This document shows positions 32,914 to 42,055 of a stretch of 64,000 nt of DNA, piece after piece. The translations under genes were made by a program, and so were the position numbers. Within the stretch, counting starts at the first letter, position 1. Each line of letters starts with the position of its first letter. The notes under the pieces are model-generated. The model saw nothing but the letters and a program-made list of their open reading frames with translations. It was not told the DNA's origin and did not search any database. Origin of the DNA: Stigmatella ashevillena (GTDB lineage: Bacteria; Myxococcota; Myxococcia; Myxococcales; Myxococcaceae); NCBI RefSeq assembly GCF_028368975.1, contig NZ_JAQNDM010000002.1, positions 1,860,001 through 1,924,000 on the forward strand. Direction: 5' to 3'.

Positions 32914-34977
32914 TCAGGGGCCCGTGCGTACCTCCAAGATGACGTCGCCTTCGAGCAGGGCGTCCACCACCTCCATGCCCGCGGTCACCTCGCCAAAGGC
33001 GGTGTAACGGCCGTCCAGGTGCGGCTGCGGTGCGTGCGTGAAAAAGAACTGGCTGCCCCCCGTGTCCTTTCCCGCCAACGCCATGCCGATGACGCCCCGC
33101 TGGTAGGCACGGCGCGTCATCTCGCACCGGATGGAGTGGCCGGGCCCTCCCTCCCCGTCTCCTCTCGGATCGCCCCCTTGCGCGACGAAATCGGGCACCA
33201 CGCGGTGGAAGGAGATCCCCCGGAAGTACCCCTGCCGAGCCAACGCCTCCAGATTGCCCGAGGTGAGGGGCGCTTGCGCGGTGTCCAGCGCGACCGTGAT
33301 GTCTCCCTTGCGGGTGCGGATGATCAGCGTGGCGCCTGGGGACGCCGCCGGGGGCCGGGGTGTCCCAGGAGGTGATTCCACCCGCTCGGAGCGCACCGGC
33401 TGTCCTGTCAGCCCGGTGAGGGCTTCGGCCGCCACGCGGCGCACGTTGGCGTGAGGGTGCACCAGCCACCCGCGCAGGGCAGGCTCCGCGGCCTTGCCCT
33501 CCAACGCCACGAGGGCGCCCGCCACGGGCTCCGCCAGATCGGGCTCCCGCGCCACCCGCTCCGCCAGCGAATGCACGTCTGGCAGGGCCTCGAGGACCTT
33601 CATCTTTCCCACCGTGGCCGCCGCCATGCCCGCCACCACCGGGTCCTCGGCCTTCAAGAGGGCTCGCACGGGCTCCACCGCCTCGGGGACGGGGCGGGCC
33701 TCCACCGCCGCCAGGGCCGCCAGGCGCACCCGGGCGTCTGGATGAAGCAGTGCTGGAACGGCCTCCTGGGCACCCTCCGGCACCTGGGTCTGGGCCAGCT
33801 CACGCAAGCCCAGCGCCCACCTCCGCGCTTCGGGCACCCTTCCGTTTCCACAGCGCAGCACCTCTGCGAGGGCACCTGTCTGCCGGTCCATCGCCGCAGC
33901 AAGTCGACAGTCGATCCACGCCACATCATCGGCCGCGATCTCTGAAACGGGCTGTCCCGCCTCTGCCAGTGAGCGACGCAGGGCTTCCAGCACCGGCCGC
34001 CCGGCCCGGGGAAGTCCCTGCTGGGCCACGGCCAGCAACGCATGCGCGGATGCGGATTCCCCCCTGGCCACGCGCGGGGCACGCTTCCGCAACGACACCA
34101 GCGCCTCCAGCGGGGCGCAGGGGGTACTGCAGGCCGAGGCCAGGCGGCTCAGCGTCCGGGCCGCTTCCGCCCCCACGCGGGGAATGGGGTCCTCCAGCAG
34201 ACGCGCCAGGGCCGCCGAATCGTCCGCCCCTCCCACTTCCGCGAGGCCTTTCGCACAGAGGGCTCGCACGTCCGGGTCCTCATCGGAGAGGCCGTGCCGC
34301 AACAATTCCAGCGCGGCAGGCCGCTTCACATAGGCCAGCAGGTACGCGGCGCCATATCGCGTCTCCACGGGTTGGCTCGCCGCGAGCAGTGCCTTCACGG
34401 GCTCCAGCGGCACCTCCGCCAGGGAGGCCCCCCGGCGTCCAGACACGCCCAACGCCAGCGCGGCCCGTCCCGTGCTGGCGCGCCCCTCCCCCAGCCGCTC
34501 GATGAGCCGCTGAATCGCCCCCGCCGTCCCCAGCTTGCTGAAAGACTCGAGGAGCGTCCTCCGGACGCCCTCCTCGGGCTCCCTCGCCTCTGCTTCGCGC
34601 AGCGCCTCCGTCATCCGGGTCTTCATCTCCTCCGGCAAGGGCTCCCAGGAGAGGGCCAGCTCCCCCGCGGCGAAAGCAGCCTCGTCCCGGAGGGAGGGCG
34701 CGGAGGCCGACAGCCCCGCCAGGATCGCCTCCAGTGTCGAGGCGTCTTGAAGGCGCGCCAGCGCACGCAACGCCCGGAGCTGCACGGCAGGGCCCTTCTC
34801 CCCCCGCGCCCACGCCACGAGCTGTCCGTCCCCCAACGAGCGGCGATCCTCCCAGTCCTCCACACGGGCCAGCGCTTCGGCCTCCCCTCCCCCCGGCGGT
34901 GGAACCGCGCGGACACACGCCACGGGGACGAGCAGGACCACGGCGCAGGCGCACAGACGCGAAAGCAAGTGGAACAT
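32914..34977 (-). CDS. Lipoprotein with HEAT repeats fused to a cyclophilin-type peptidyl-prolyl isomerase
   Basis: The start is ATG 34977 (MFHLLSRLCACAVVLLVPVA), with the lipobox Cys at 21. Of 687 residues, about 45-500 form HEAT-like helical repeats (RALRALARLQDASTLEAILA; DPDVRALCAKGLAEVGG; HPDARVRLAALAAVEARPVP). The last 160 residues are a cyclophilin: LIIRTRKGDITVALDT, GISFHRVVPDFVAQGGDPRG, GMALAGKDTGGSQFFFTHAP and TAFGEVTAGMEVVDAL. HRVVPDF and QFFFT hold the usual active-site residues. It is expected to act in the periplasm as a folding factor with a protein-binding scaffold. Confidence 0.9.
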   Translation of the reverse strand: MFHLLSRLCACAVVLLVPVACVRAVPPPGGGEAEALARVEDWEDRRSLGDGQLVAWARGEKGPAVQLRALRALARLQDASTLEAILAGLSASAPSLRDEAAFAAGELALSWEPLPEEMKTRMTEALREAEAREPEEGVRRTLLESFSKLGTAGAIQRLIERLGEGRASTGRAALALGVSGRRGASLAEVPLEPVKALLAASQPVETRYGAAYLLAYVKRPAALELLRHGLSDEDPDVRALCAKGLAEVGGADDSAALARLLEDPIPRVGAEAARTLSRLASACSTPCAPLEALVSLRKRAPRVARGESASAHALLAVAQQGLPRAGRPVLEALRRSLAEAGQPVSEIAADDVAWIDCRLAAAMDRQTGALAEVLRCGNGRVPEARRWALGLRELAQTQVPEGAQEAVPALLHPDARVRLAALAAVEARPVPEAVEPVRALLKAEDPVVAGMAAATVGKMKVLEALPDVHSLAERVAREPDLAEPVAGALVALEGKAAEPALRGWLVHPHANVRRVAAEALTGLTGQPVRSERVESPPGTPRPPAASPGATLIIRTRKGDITVALDTAQAPLTSGNLEALARQGYFRGISFHRVVPDFVAQGGDPRGDGEGGPGHSIRCEMTRRAYQRGVIGMALAGKDTGGSQFFFTHAPQPHLDGRYTAFGEVTAGMEVVDALLEGDVILEVRTGP

Positions 34978-35060
34978 GGGCCGGACGTAGGCCAAAAGCC
35001 CGCTGAAATCCAGGGGTTAGGACGTAAGCCGTTTGACTTGAGGCGGCGGTCCCCTCGAAG

Positions 35061-36092
35061 ATGGGCGACTGTCTTCTTGAAGGAGCGCTGGCCCTGAATT
35101 GCCCTGGCTGTGGCACCCAGGTCGCGGATGGCACGTCCATCTGCCCCAAGTGCGACTACATCATCGACACGTCCTTCCTGTCCTCGGATCCACCGCCCGG
35201 CAGCCAGGACGATGACGACGAAGTCACCGGCGCGGGAGCGGATCCCCGGCAGGCCGCGCCCCCGCCCCGTCCGGCCCGGCGCGCGTCCACCTCGGCCTCC
35301 ACGGGCAGGGTTCCCACCCACGCTCGCTCGGGAGGGGCTGCCTCGGTGGGAAGAACTGGTTCGCGGCCCGCGGCAGGCGCACGCGCCTCGGCCCCGTCCA
35401 AGCCCGCCACGGAAGACTCCACCCAGATCAAGAACGTGAAGGACATCGCCCCGAGCCGGGCCCCTCCCCGTCCCGCTTCCCGGCCTCCCTCCCGCTCCGT
35501 GCCCGCCGCCCGGCGTGCCCCGGCGGCGTCCCCTCCGGAAGCAGAGCTGGACGATGCGGAGCCGCGCAAAGCGCTGTTGCCTCCCTCCCAGCCCTCCGAC
35601 GAGCGCGCCTACAACCACACCGGCCGGATCGTCGCCCCCGAGGAAGTCATCAGCGACGCACGCGCGTTCGTGGATGAGCTGACCCGCTCGGACAAGATCA
35701 CCTTCGCGGGCGCCGCGGCCATCATCATCTCCTGCTTCCTGCCTTGGAAGGAGACGGCCGAAGACGGAGAAATCCTGGGACTGCTGAGCATCGGCGCGGT
35801 GGCCTTGGTGGGCGCCGTCGCCATCATCGCCGCCATTGCCGTCCGGGTGCGCCGCACCATGCCGAGCCTCCACCCACTGGCCCCCTGGGTGCTGCAACTC
35901 GGGGTATCGATCTTCTGCATCTTCTTCACCCTCATCGCCATCCGGCTCGCCAGCGACTCCACCGTGGTCGCCTCCCCCATCGGAAACCAGATGGTGGAGA
36001 ACTCCTCGGCCAGCCTGGGGGTGTTCCTGGCCCTGCTGGGCGCCATCGGGGCGCTGACGGGCTCGCTGATGGGGCTGAAAGAGCGCTCGTAA
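35061..36092 (+). CDS. Zinc-ribbon multi-pass membrane protein
   Basis: The 343-residue frame has an N-terminal zinc ribbon (CPGCGTQVADGTSICPKC), a long disordered Pro/Ala/Ser-rich linker (about 50-190), then four membrane helices (IIISCFLPW; LSIGAVALVGAVAIIAAIAV; LQLGVSIFCIFFTLIAIRL; LGVFLALLGAIGAL). The start at 35061 is uncertain: a GAAGGAG sequence lies just inside the frame, so a non-ATG start near 35094 (ALNCPGCG) is possible. The stop overlaps the MoxR ATG (TAATG), so it is in one operon with MoxR and DUF58 genes. Function is unknown. Confidence 0.8.
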   Translation: MGDCLLEGALALNCPGCGTQVADGTSICPKCDYIIDTSFLSSDPPPGSQDDDDEVTGAGADPRQAAPPPRPARRASTSASTGRVPTHARSGGAASVGRTGSRPAAGARASAPSKPATEDSTQIKNVKDIAPSRAPPRPASRPPSRSVPAARRAPAASPPEAELDDAEPRKALLPPSQPSDERAYNHTGRIVAPEEVISDARAFVDELTRSDKITFAGAAAIIISCFLPWKETAEDGEILGLLSIGAVALVGAVAIIAAIAVRVRRTMPSLHPLAPWVLQLGVSIFCIFFTLIAIRLASDSTVVASPIGNQMVENSSASLGVFLALLGAIGALTGSLMGLKERS

Positions 36093-37027
36093 TGCCCAAC
36101 GATACGCCCCTTTCCCGCCTCACCGCGGCGCTCGAAGCCACGGTGGTTGGCCAGCCCCACGTCATCGCGGATCTGGTGACCGCCTTCCTCGCGCGCGGCC
36201 ACGTGCTGCTGGAAGGCGTCCCCGGCGTGGCCAAGACGCTCACCGCGCGCAGCATGGCCGCCGCGCTCGGCCTCGTCTTCACCCGCGTCCAGTTCACCCC
36301 GGACCTGATGCCCAGCGACATCCTCGGCACCAACGTCTTCCACCCGGCGGACAATGCCTTCCGGCTGGTACGAGGCCCCGTCTTCACCGAGGTGCTGGTG
36401 GCGGACGAGATCAACCGCACCCCACCCAAAACCCAGGCGGCCCTCCTGGAGGCCATGGAAGAGCGCCAGGTCACCATCGACGGCGTCACCCACCCGCTGC
36501 CGCCCTCCTTCTTCGTGGTGGCCACGCAGAATCCCCTGGAGTTGGAGGGCACCTACCCGCTGCCAGAGGCACAGCTCGACCGGTTCCTCATGCGCGTGCG
36601 CGTGGGCTACCCGGAGGCCGAGTCCGAAGTGGCCATGCTGCGGGGCTTCCACCAGCGCGAGGGAAAGCCCGCCACGGTGGACCGCGTGCTGGAGCCCCTC
36701 TCTCTCGCGGAGTTGCAGCTTCGGGCCGCCCGGGTCACCTGCGATGAGTCCATCCTCTCCTATGTGGTGAAGCTCATCCGCCAGACACGCGCCCATCCCC
36801 GGATCCGCCTGGGGGCCTCTCCCCGCTCGGCCCAGGCGGTGCTCGCGGCGGCCAAGGCCCGCGCGGCCCTCAGGGGCACGGACTTCGTCACGCCGGATGA
36901 CGTGAAGGATGTCATTCCCAGCGTCCTCAACCACCGTCTTCTGCTCAAGGCCGAGGCCGAAGTCGAAGGTGTCACCGCGGACGAGGTGCTGCAACAGACG
37001 CTGGAGCAGGTGCAGGTCCCCCGGTGA
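36092..37027 (+). CDS. MoxR-family AAA+ ATPase
   Basis: The 311-residue protein MPNDTPLSRLTAALEATVVG is a compact MoxR ATPase: Walker A GVPGVAKT, the sensor region VRGPVFTEVLVADEINRTPP KT (Walker B plus), GTYPLPEAQLDRFLMRV and the C-terminal lid with ASPRSAQAVLAAAKARA. Its ATG overlaps the upstream stop and its TGA overlaps the GTG of the DUF58 gene. In the family, MoxR and DUF58 proteins cooperate as chaperones that assemble metal-dependent or vWA complexes; no vWA gene is seen here. Confidence 0.93.
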   Translation: MPNDTPLSRLTAALEATVVGQPHVIADLVTAFLARGHVLLEGVPGVAKTLTARSMAAALGLVFTRVQFTPDLMPSDILGTNVFHPADNAFRLVRGPVFTEVLVADEINRTPPKTQAALLEAMEERQVTIDGVTHPLPPSFFVVATQNPLELEGTYPLPEAQLDRFLMRVRVGYPEAESEVAMLRGFHQREGKPATVDRVLEPLSLAELQLRAARVTCDESILSYVVKLIRQTRAHPRIRLGASPRSAQAVLAAAKARAALRGTDFVTPDDVKDVIPSVLNHRLLLKAEAEVEGVTADEVLQQTLEQVQVPR

Positions 37028-38349
37028 GCCTCGGCCGCCCTGTCCCCACCGGGCTGTCCGTGGCACTGCTGGCGGTGGCCCTCATCCCCGCGGCCCTGGC
37101 CGTGGCCAGCCCCGTGTTCGGCTGGCTCGCGCTCGCGCTCGATGTGGCGGTCCTGGGCTTGTGCGCGGTGGACTTTGCCCGGGCGCCCCGCGCGTCGGAC
37201 GTGGAGGTCCGGCGGGTGCTGGAGCCCATCCTCCGCTCCGGCGTGGACAACCCGGTGCACCTGGAACTCACGAGCCACCGCGAAGCCCCCCTGCGCGGAG
37301 AGGTGCGGGACGAGGCCCCCGCGGACGTAGAGGCCCGGGGACACCGGGCGGCCTTCTCCCTCTCCCCCAAAGCCAGTCCCCTGCGGCTCACCTATGCCGT
37401 GCACCCCCTGGCCCGGGGAGATGCGCACTTCGGGGACCTGCACCTGCGGCTCACCGGCCCCCTGGGGCTGTGCGCACGACAAGTGCGCGTGCCTGCCGCC
37501 CAAACGGTGAAGGTGTACCCGGACCTCACCGCGCTCACACAAGAGGCGCTCGCGCTGGCCCTCGCCGCGGAGGCTTCCTCGGAGCGTTCCCAACGCCGTC
37601 CGGGCGAGGGCCGCGAGTTCGAGAGCCTGCGCGAATACCACCGGGGAGACGACTACCGCACCATCGACTGGAAGGCCTCCGCGCGGCGCTCGCGCACCAT
37701 GGTGCGCGTGTACCAGCCCGAGCGGAACCAACCCGTGCTGCTGCTGCTGGACTGCGGACGCCACATGGCGGGGCAGGTGGACGGCCGCCGCAAGCTGGAC
37801 CATGCGGTGGACGCCGCGCTGCGCGTGGCCAAGGTGGGGCTGGACGCGGGAGACCTGGTGGGGGTGCTGGCCTTCGCCAGCGAGGTGCGCGCCTACCTGC
37901 CGCCCCGCAGGGGCCGCGAGCACCTGCGCCTGCTCACCGAGGCGCTCTACCGCGCCGAGGCCTCCTTCGAAGAGAGCGACTACGGCCACGCCTACGATTT
38001 CGCCTTCGCGCGCACCTCGCGCCGCACGCTGGTGGTGCTCTTCACGGACCTGGTGGACCCCAACGCCTCGGGCACCCTGGTGGCGCGCACCCTCCTGCTG
38101 CGCCCGCGCCACCTGCCCGTGGTGGCCTCCTTGATGGATGAAGACCTGCAAGCCGCCGCCACCGGTCTGCCCCGGACACCGCAGGACGCCTACACCCGGC
38201 AGGCCGCCGCGCGCCTGGAGGAGGACTACCGGCGCACCGCAGTTACACTGCGCGACGCAGGTGTCCTCGTGGTGCGTGCCCCCGCCCAGGGCTTCGGTGC
38301 CGCGGCCATCAACACCTACCTGCACGTCAAGGCCCGCGGACTGCTCTGA
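37024..38349 (+). CDS. DUF58 membrane protein
   Basis: The start is GTG 37024, overlapping the MoxR stop. The 441-residue protein has two N-terminal membrane helices (about 10-50), a beta-rich middle, and the DUF58 signature GREFESLREYHRGDDYRTID followed by WKASARRSRTMVRVYQPERN. A vWA-like fold follows: VLLLLDCGRHMAG (a degenerate MIDAS, DCGRH where D-x-S-x-S is usual), LVVLFTDLVD. Usually coupled to MoxR, as here. The biological role is unknown. Confidence 0.92.
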   Translation: MSLGRPVPTGLSVALLAVALIPAALAVASPVFGWLALALDVAVLGLCAVDFARAPRASDVEVRRVLEPILRSGVDNPVHLELTSHREAPLRGEVRDEAPADVEARGHRAAFSLSPKASPLRLTYAVHPLARGDAHFGDLHLRLTGPLGLCARQVRVPAAQTVKVYPDLTALTQEALALALAAEASSERSQRRPGEGREFESLREYHRGDDYRTIDWKASARRSRTMVRVYQPERNQPVLLLLDCGRHMAGQVDGRRKLDHAVDAALRVAKVGLDAGDLVGVLAFASEVRAYLPPRRGREHLRLLTEALYRAEASFEESDYGHAYDFAFARTSRRTLVVLFTDLVDPNASGTLVARTLLLRPRHLPVVASLMDEDLQAAATGLPRTPQDAYTRQAAARLEEDYRRTAVTLRDAGVLVVRAPAQGFGAAAINTYLHVKARGLL

Positions 38350-38573
38350 TCGCCATTGCCTTTCGGACCAGAAGTCTTCTCGGATTCTGTCTTCCTGAAC
38401 CGCGCGCGAGACACCGCGAGACACCCAAATCCACCCGTCAAGTCCGTTGTGGGTTCAGTGCTGAAAATATGTTCCCGCCGCTTTATCCGATGAAGAAACG
38501 TGCCAACGGCTCCGGAGCCGAATTTCCGGCCTCGGAGAAGACCCCCTTTACACACGATCCGCGTCCATAGAAT

Positions 38574-41387
38574 GTGCGCCGCTTCAAACGCCCGCCACTG
38601 GTGGCGGTGCGTCCGCGAACGGATGGAGATCGCATCTTGGGTGCGGAGGTTGCACGGGATTTGAAGGTCGAAGTCGAGGTCTCGGCGGCGGCGGCGGTGG
38701 TGCAGGGAGCGGTGGAGCCAGGGCGCTCCCTCACCCCCTTCCACGAGCGGCTGCTCGCGGAGGAGCTCACCGTCCGCAGCGCGGACTCGCACCAGCGGCT
38801 GGCCGGTGCGCTGTCCGAGGCGAAGGTGGACCTCAATCCGCATCAGGTCGAAGCGGCCATGTTCGCGCTCGACTCCCTGTCGCGCGGGGGCTGCATGCTC
38901 GCGGACGAGGTGGGGCTCGGGAAGACCATCGAGGCGGGGCTCGTCATCGGCCAGCTCATGGCCGAGGGCAAGACGCGCATCCTCATCCTCGCGCCGGCCA
39001 CGCTGCGCGCGCAGTGGAACAGCGAGCTCCGGGAGAAGTTCGATCTGGACTCGGTGATGGTGGACGGCCGCACCGTGCGGGCCACCGGCAACTGCTTTGA
39101 TCAGCCCTTCCCCGTCATCTGCTCGCACCCGTTCGCCGCCAACAAGGCGGCGATGGTGGCGGAGATCCCCTGGGACGTGGTGGTCATCGACGAGGCGCAC
39201 CGGCTGCGCAACGTCTACAAGGCCGGCCACAAGACGGGGCAGGCCCTGCGCGCCGCGCTCAGTGGGCGCCCCAAGCTGCTGCTCACCGCCACCCCGCTCC
39301 AGAATGACCTGATGGAGCTGTTCGGACTGATGTCCCTGCTGGACGAGCAGATCCTCGGCCCCGAGCACGCCTTCCGCAGCCGCTACCAGGTGGACCCGGA
39401 GGCCGGCGGGCTCAAGGAGGATGCCGTCACCGAGTTGAAGGAACGGCTGGCCCCGCTGGTGCAGCGCACGCTGCGGCGGCAGGTGCGCGAGTACGTGCGC
39501 TACACCAACCGGCGCAGCATCGTGGAGGACTTCGCCCCCTCGCCCGAGGAGCAGGACCTCTACGAGAAGGTGAGCGAGTACCTGCGCCGCTCGGAGGCGG
39601 CGGCCATCGAGCCGGGCAAGAAGACGCTGCTCACGCTCTGCTACCGCAAGCTCCTGGCCTCCTCCACCTACGCCATCGCCCCCACCCTGCGCCGATTGGC
39701 GGAGAACCTGGAGAAGCGCCTGGAGGCGGCGAAGCTGGGCGCCCAGGCCCTGGCCCTCTTCGAGCCCGAGGAGGTGAAGCAGTTCGCCGAGGAGGGCGAG
39801 GAGTGGTCCGATGATCCCGCCAAGCCCGCCAACATCCGCACGCTCCAGAACGAGATGTGGGAGCTGAAGCAGTACTCGAACCTCGCGGACTCCATCAAGG
39901 TGAACGCCAAGGGCGAGGCGCTCCGGCGCGCCCTGGACCGCACCTTCACGGTGATGCGCACCCACCAGTGGCCGGAGAAGGCGCTCATCTTCACCGAGTC
40001 CAAGCGCACGCAGCAGTACCTGTTCAACCTGCTGTCGGACAACGGCTACCGGGGGAAGATTTCCCTGCTGTCCGGAGACGTGGCCTCCACCCCCGAGGAG
40101 CGCCGCGCGCTGGTGGAGGACTTCCGCCACCGCATGCAGATCCTCATCTGCACCGAGGCGGGCGCCGAGGGGCTCAACCTCCAGTTCTGCAACCTGGTGG
40201 TGAACTACGACTTGCCGTGGAACCCGCAGCGCGTGGAGCAGCGCATCGGCCGGTGCCACCGCTACGGCCAGCAGCGGGACGTGCTCGTCATCAACTTCCT
40301 CAACCGGCAGAACGCGGCGGATGCGCGCCTGTTCGAGCTGCTGGAGAAGAAGCTCAACCTCTTCGACGGCGTGTTCGGCGCCTCGGATGAAATCCTGGGG
40401 GCGCTGGAGAGCGGCGTGGACTTCGAGCGGCGCGTGCTGGACATCTACCAGTCCTGCCGTCACCCCGACGACATCAACGCCGCCTTCGACAAGCTGCGCT
40501 CGGACATGGAGCAGCGCATCAGCACGCGCATGACGGAGATGCGCTCGGTGGTGCTGGAGCGCTTCGACGGGGACGTGCGGCGGCGGCTGCGGGTGGCCGG
40601 AGACCAGGCCAAGGAAGTGCTCGCGCGCCGGCAGCAGGAGGCGCGCGCCCTCACCGGCTCCGTGCTGGGCAGCCGCGCCTCGGGCCGACTCCAGGTGGCC
40701 AAGGCCGCCTACGCGGTCCGCGACCGCACGCACGATGCCATCAGCTACCTGCAACTCGACGCGGCGGGGCTCCCCTCCCGGCTGGCGCGGTTGGCGGGCT
40801 GCGAGGGCTGGTGGTTCGCCTACAAGTTCGAGCTGTCGGGCCTCAAGCCCGAGGAGAAGCTCGTCCACCTGGTGCTGATGAAGGACCGGGACGGCGGGTT
40901 CCGGGCGCTTCCGCTGGCGGACGGTGCCCACTTCGTGAAGCTGGCGGCAAAGCAGGAGAAGCGCCGCCAACCCGAGCCGGTGTCCGTCACGCTGGTGCAG
41001 GAGCAGGCCCTGCTGTCCGCCAAGGACGAGATGCTCCGGGCCGCCGAGCGCCGCAACGCGCTGGAGTTGGATCTCGCCAAGGAGCGCGCGGACCGCTACG
41101 CCGAGGACTGCCTGCTGGAGTCACGCGAAGCGTTGGAGCACACGCGCGAGCAGTGGGAGGAGGCTCGCAAGCGGGTGCTCGCGGCGGATGACCCCTCGGA
41201 GCGCGTGAAGGCCCGGGCGCACGCGGACCGGCTGGAGCGGGACTACCGCCGACGCCTCGCCTCGGTGCGCAACGAGGAAGAGAAGCGCTACGCGTCCAAG
41301 GACCGCGCGCTGGCGGACCTGGCCCAGAAGGCCAAGGTGACCGAAAAACGCTCCCTCATCGCCTCTGCCTACTTCTGGCTGAGCTGA
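38574..41387 (+). CDS. SNF2-family (RapA-like) DEAH helicase
   Basis: The GTG start at 38574 begins MRRFKRPPLVAVRPRTDGDR. The 937-residue protein has an N-terminal helicase lobe: NPHQVEAAMFALDSLSRGG, Walker A EVGLGKTIEAG with K117, DEAH at 206-209, TATPLQNDLMELFGL. The second lobe has LIFTESKRTQQYLFNLLSD, ICTEAGAEGLNLQFC, and the arginine fingers in RVEQRIGRCHRYGQ. The C-terminal 300 residues form a long Arg/Glu-rich coiled coil. Such enzymes remodel protein-DNA complexes or recycle RNA polymerase. No clear partner gene; the upstream 220 bases hold only a short tandem GCGAGACACC pair (38406-38425). Confidence 0.92.
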   Translation: MRRFKRPPLVAVRPRTDGDRILGAEVARDLKVEVEVSAAAAVVQGAVEPGRSLTPFHERLLAEELTVRSADSHQRLAGALSEAKVDLNPHQVEAAMFALDSLSRGGCMLADEVGLGKTIEAGLVIGQLMAEGKTRILILAPATLRAQWNSELREKFDLDSVMVDGRTVRATGNCFDQPFPVICSHPFAANKAAMVAEIPWDVVVIDEAHRLRNVYKAGHKTGQALRAALSGRPKLLLTATPLQNDLMELFGLMSLLDEQILGPEHAFRSRYQVDPEAGGLKEDAVTELKERLAPLVQRTLRRQVREYVRYTNRRSIVEDFAPSPEEQDLYEKVSEYLRRSEAAAIEPGKKTLLTLCYRKLLASSTYAIAPTLRRLAENLEKRLEAAKLGAQALALFEPEEVKQFAEEGEEWSDDPAKPANIRTLQNEMWELKQYSNLADSIKVNAKGEALRRALDRTFTVMRTHQWPEKALIFTESKRTQQYLFNLLSDNGYRGKISLLSGDVASTPEERRALVEDFRHRMQILICTEAGAEGLNLQFCNLVVNYDLPWNPQRVEQRIGRCHRYGQQRDVLVINFLNRQNAADARLFELLEKKLNLFDGVFGASDEILGALESGVDFERRVLDIYQSCRHPDDINAAFDKLRSDMEQRISTRMTEMRSVVLERFDGDVRRRLRVAGDQAKEVLARRQQEARALTGSVLGSRASGRLQVAKAAYAVRDRTHDAISYLQLDAAGLPSRLARLAGCEGWWFAYKFELSGLKPEEKLVHLVLMKDRDGGFRALPLADGAHFVKLAAKQEKRRQPEPVSVTLVQEQALLSAKDEMLRAAERRNALELDLAKERADRYAEDCLLESREALEHTREQWEEARKRVLAADDPSERVKARAHADRLERDYRRRLASVRNEEEKRYASKDRALADLAQKAKVTEKRSLIASAYFWLS

Positions 41388-41408
41388 GGACGGGCGGCCG
41401 ACAGCGGC

Positions 41409-41777
41409 TCAGGGCTCCTGAGGCGGGTCTGAATTTCCCGCTTCTGGCGGCAATGGTTTGAGCCGCACCCAGGTGGCGCCCCACCCTCCGTCGCGCTCGT
41501 CCGCGGACCGGAAGGAGTCCACGCTGGATAGCCGAGGTAGCACACTGTGTACGGTTTTTCGCAGTGCGCCCGTCCCCTTGCCGTGGATGATGCGGACATC
41601 CAACAGGCCTTTTTGACGGCACGCCCACAGGTACTCGGTGATCAGCTCCTTGACTTCCCGAGGCTGGAAAAGATGCAAATCGAGGTTTCCATCGATAGGA
41701 ATTTCGACCACTTCCTCATCGAAGGGAGTTTCGGGGACCGACGCTTCCGACGGTGGTGGGCTGAACCTTCGGCTCAT
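41409..41777 (-). CDS. Smr-domain protein
   Basis: The 122-residue protein MSRRFSPPPSEASVPETPFD has a C-terminal Smr domain: DLHLFQPREVKELITEYLWA, then VRIIHGKGTGALRKTV, the nicking-endonuclease or RNA-binding signature. A short proline-rich N-terminus precedes it. It is convergent with the helicase gene. The Smr start lies 62 bases inside the upstream gene's 3' end, where the frames differ. Confidence 0.88.
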   Translation of the reverse strand: MSRRFSPPPSEASVPETPFDEEVVEIPIDGNLDLHLFQPREVKELITEYLWACRQKGLLDVRIIHGKGTGALRKTVHSVLPRLSSVDSFRSADERDGGWGATWVRLKPLPPEAGNSDPPQEP

Positions 41778-42006
41778 AAAAGCCCTCTGATTCCCGCTGC
41801 TTCTGCTCCGCCTCGCGGCGCCTGCGCTCTTTGACTTCGCGAAACTGTTGGCTGAGCGAGGAGACTTCCGTTCTCAGGGCGGACAAATGTTTGCCCACAT
41901 CCTTTCCGGAGACCTTCTCCTGGGCGAATTCGCTCCCCTGCCCCCCCCTGGCACCTCCTGTCGCCGTGAGCTGGACCACCAGGGCTGCCATCATCAGAGG
42001 GTTCAT
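41716..42006 (-). CDS. Small exported coiled-coil protein of unknown function
   Basis: The 96-residue protein MNPLMMAALVVQLTATGGAR begins with a hydrophobic stretch (signal or anchor). A coiled coil follows (about 45-75: LSALRTEVSSLSQQFREVKE RRRREAEQKQRE), then a short tail. It overlaps the Smr gene by 62 bases in another frame, unusual in this window, where other gene pairs overlap by four to five. Either this frame or the Smr start could be slightly different from what is given. Confidence 0.5.
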   Translation of the reverse strand: MNPLMMAALVVQLTATGGARGGQGSEFAQEKVSGKDVGKHLSALRTEVSSLSQQFREVKERRRREAEQKQRESEGFYEPKVQPTTVGSVGPRNSLR

Positions 42007-42055
42007 GGGCCTGCCTCATAGCAAGAGGCGTGCTCAGGCTTCCAGAAGCACCGTT

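Noticed and set aside
38316-40970. 884-codon open frame opposite the SNF2 helicase
   Set aside because: Antisense shadow made of L/H/R/G-rich sequence with no domain, while the helicase motifs are unambiguous.
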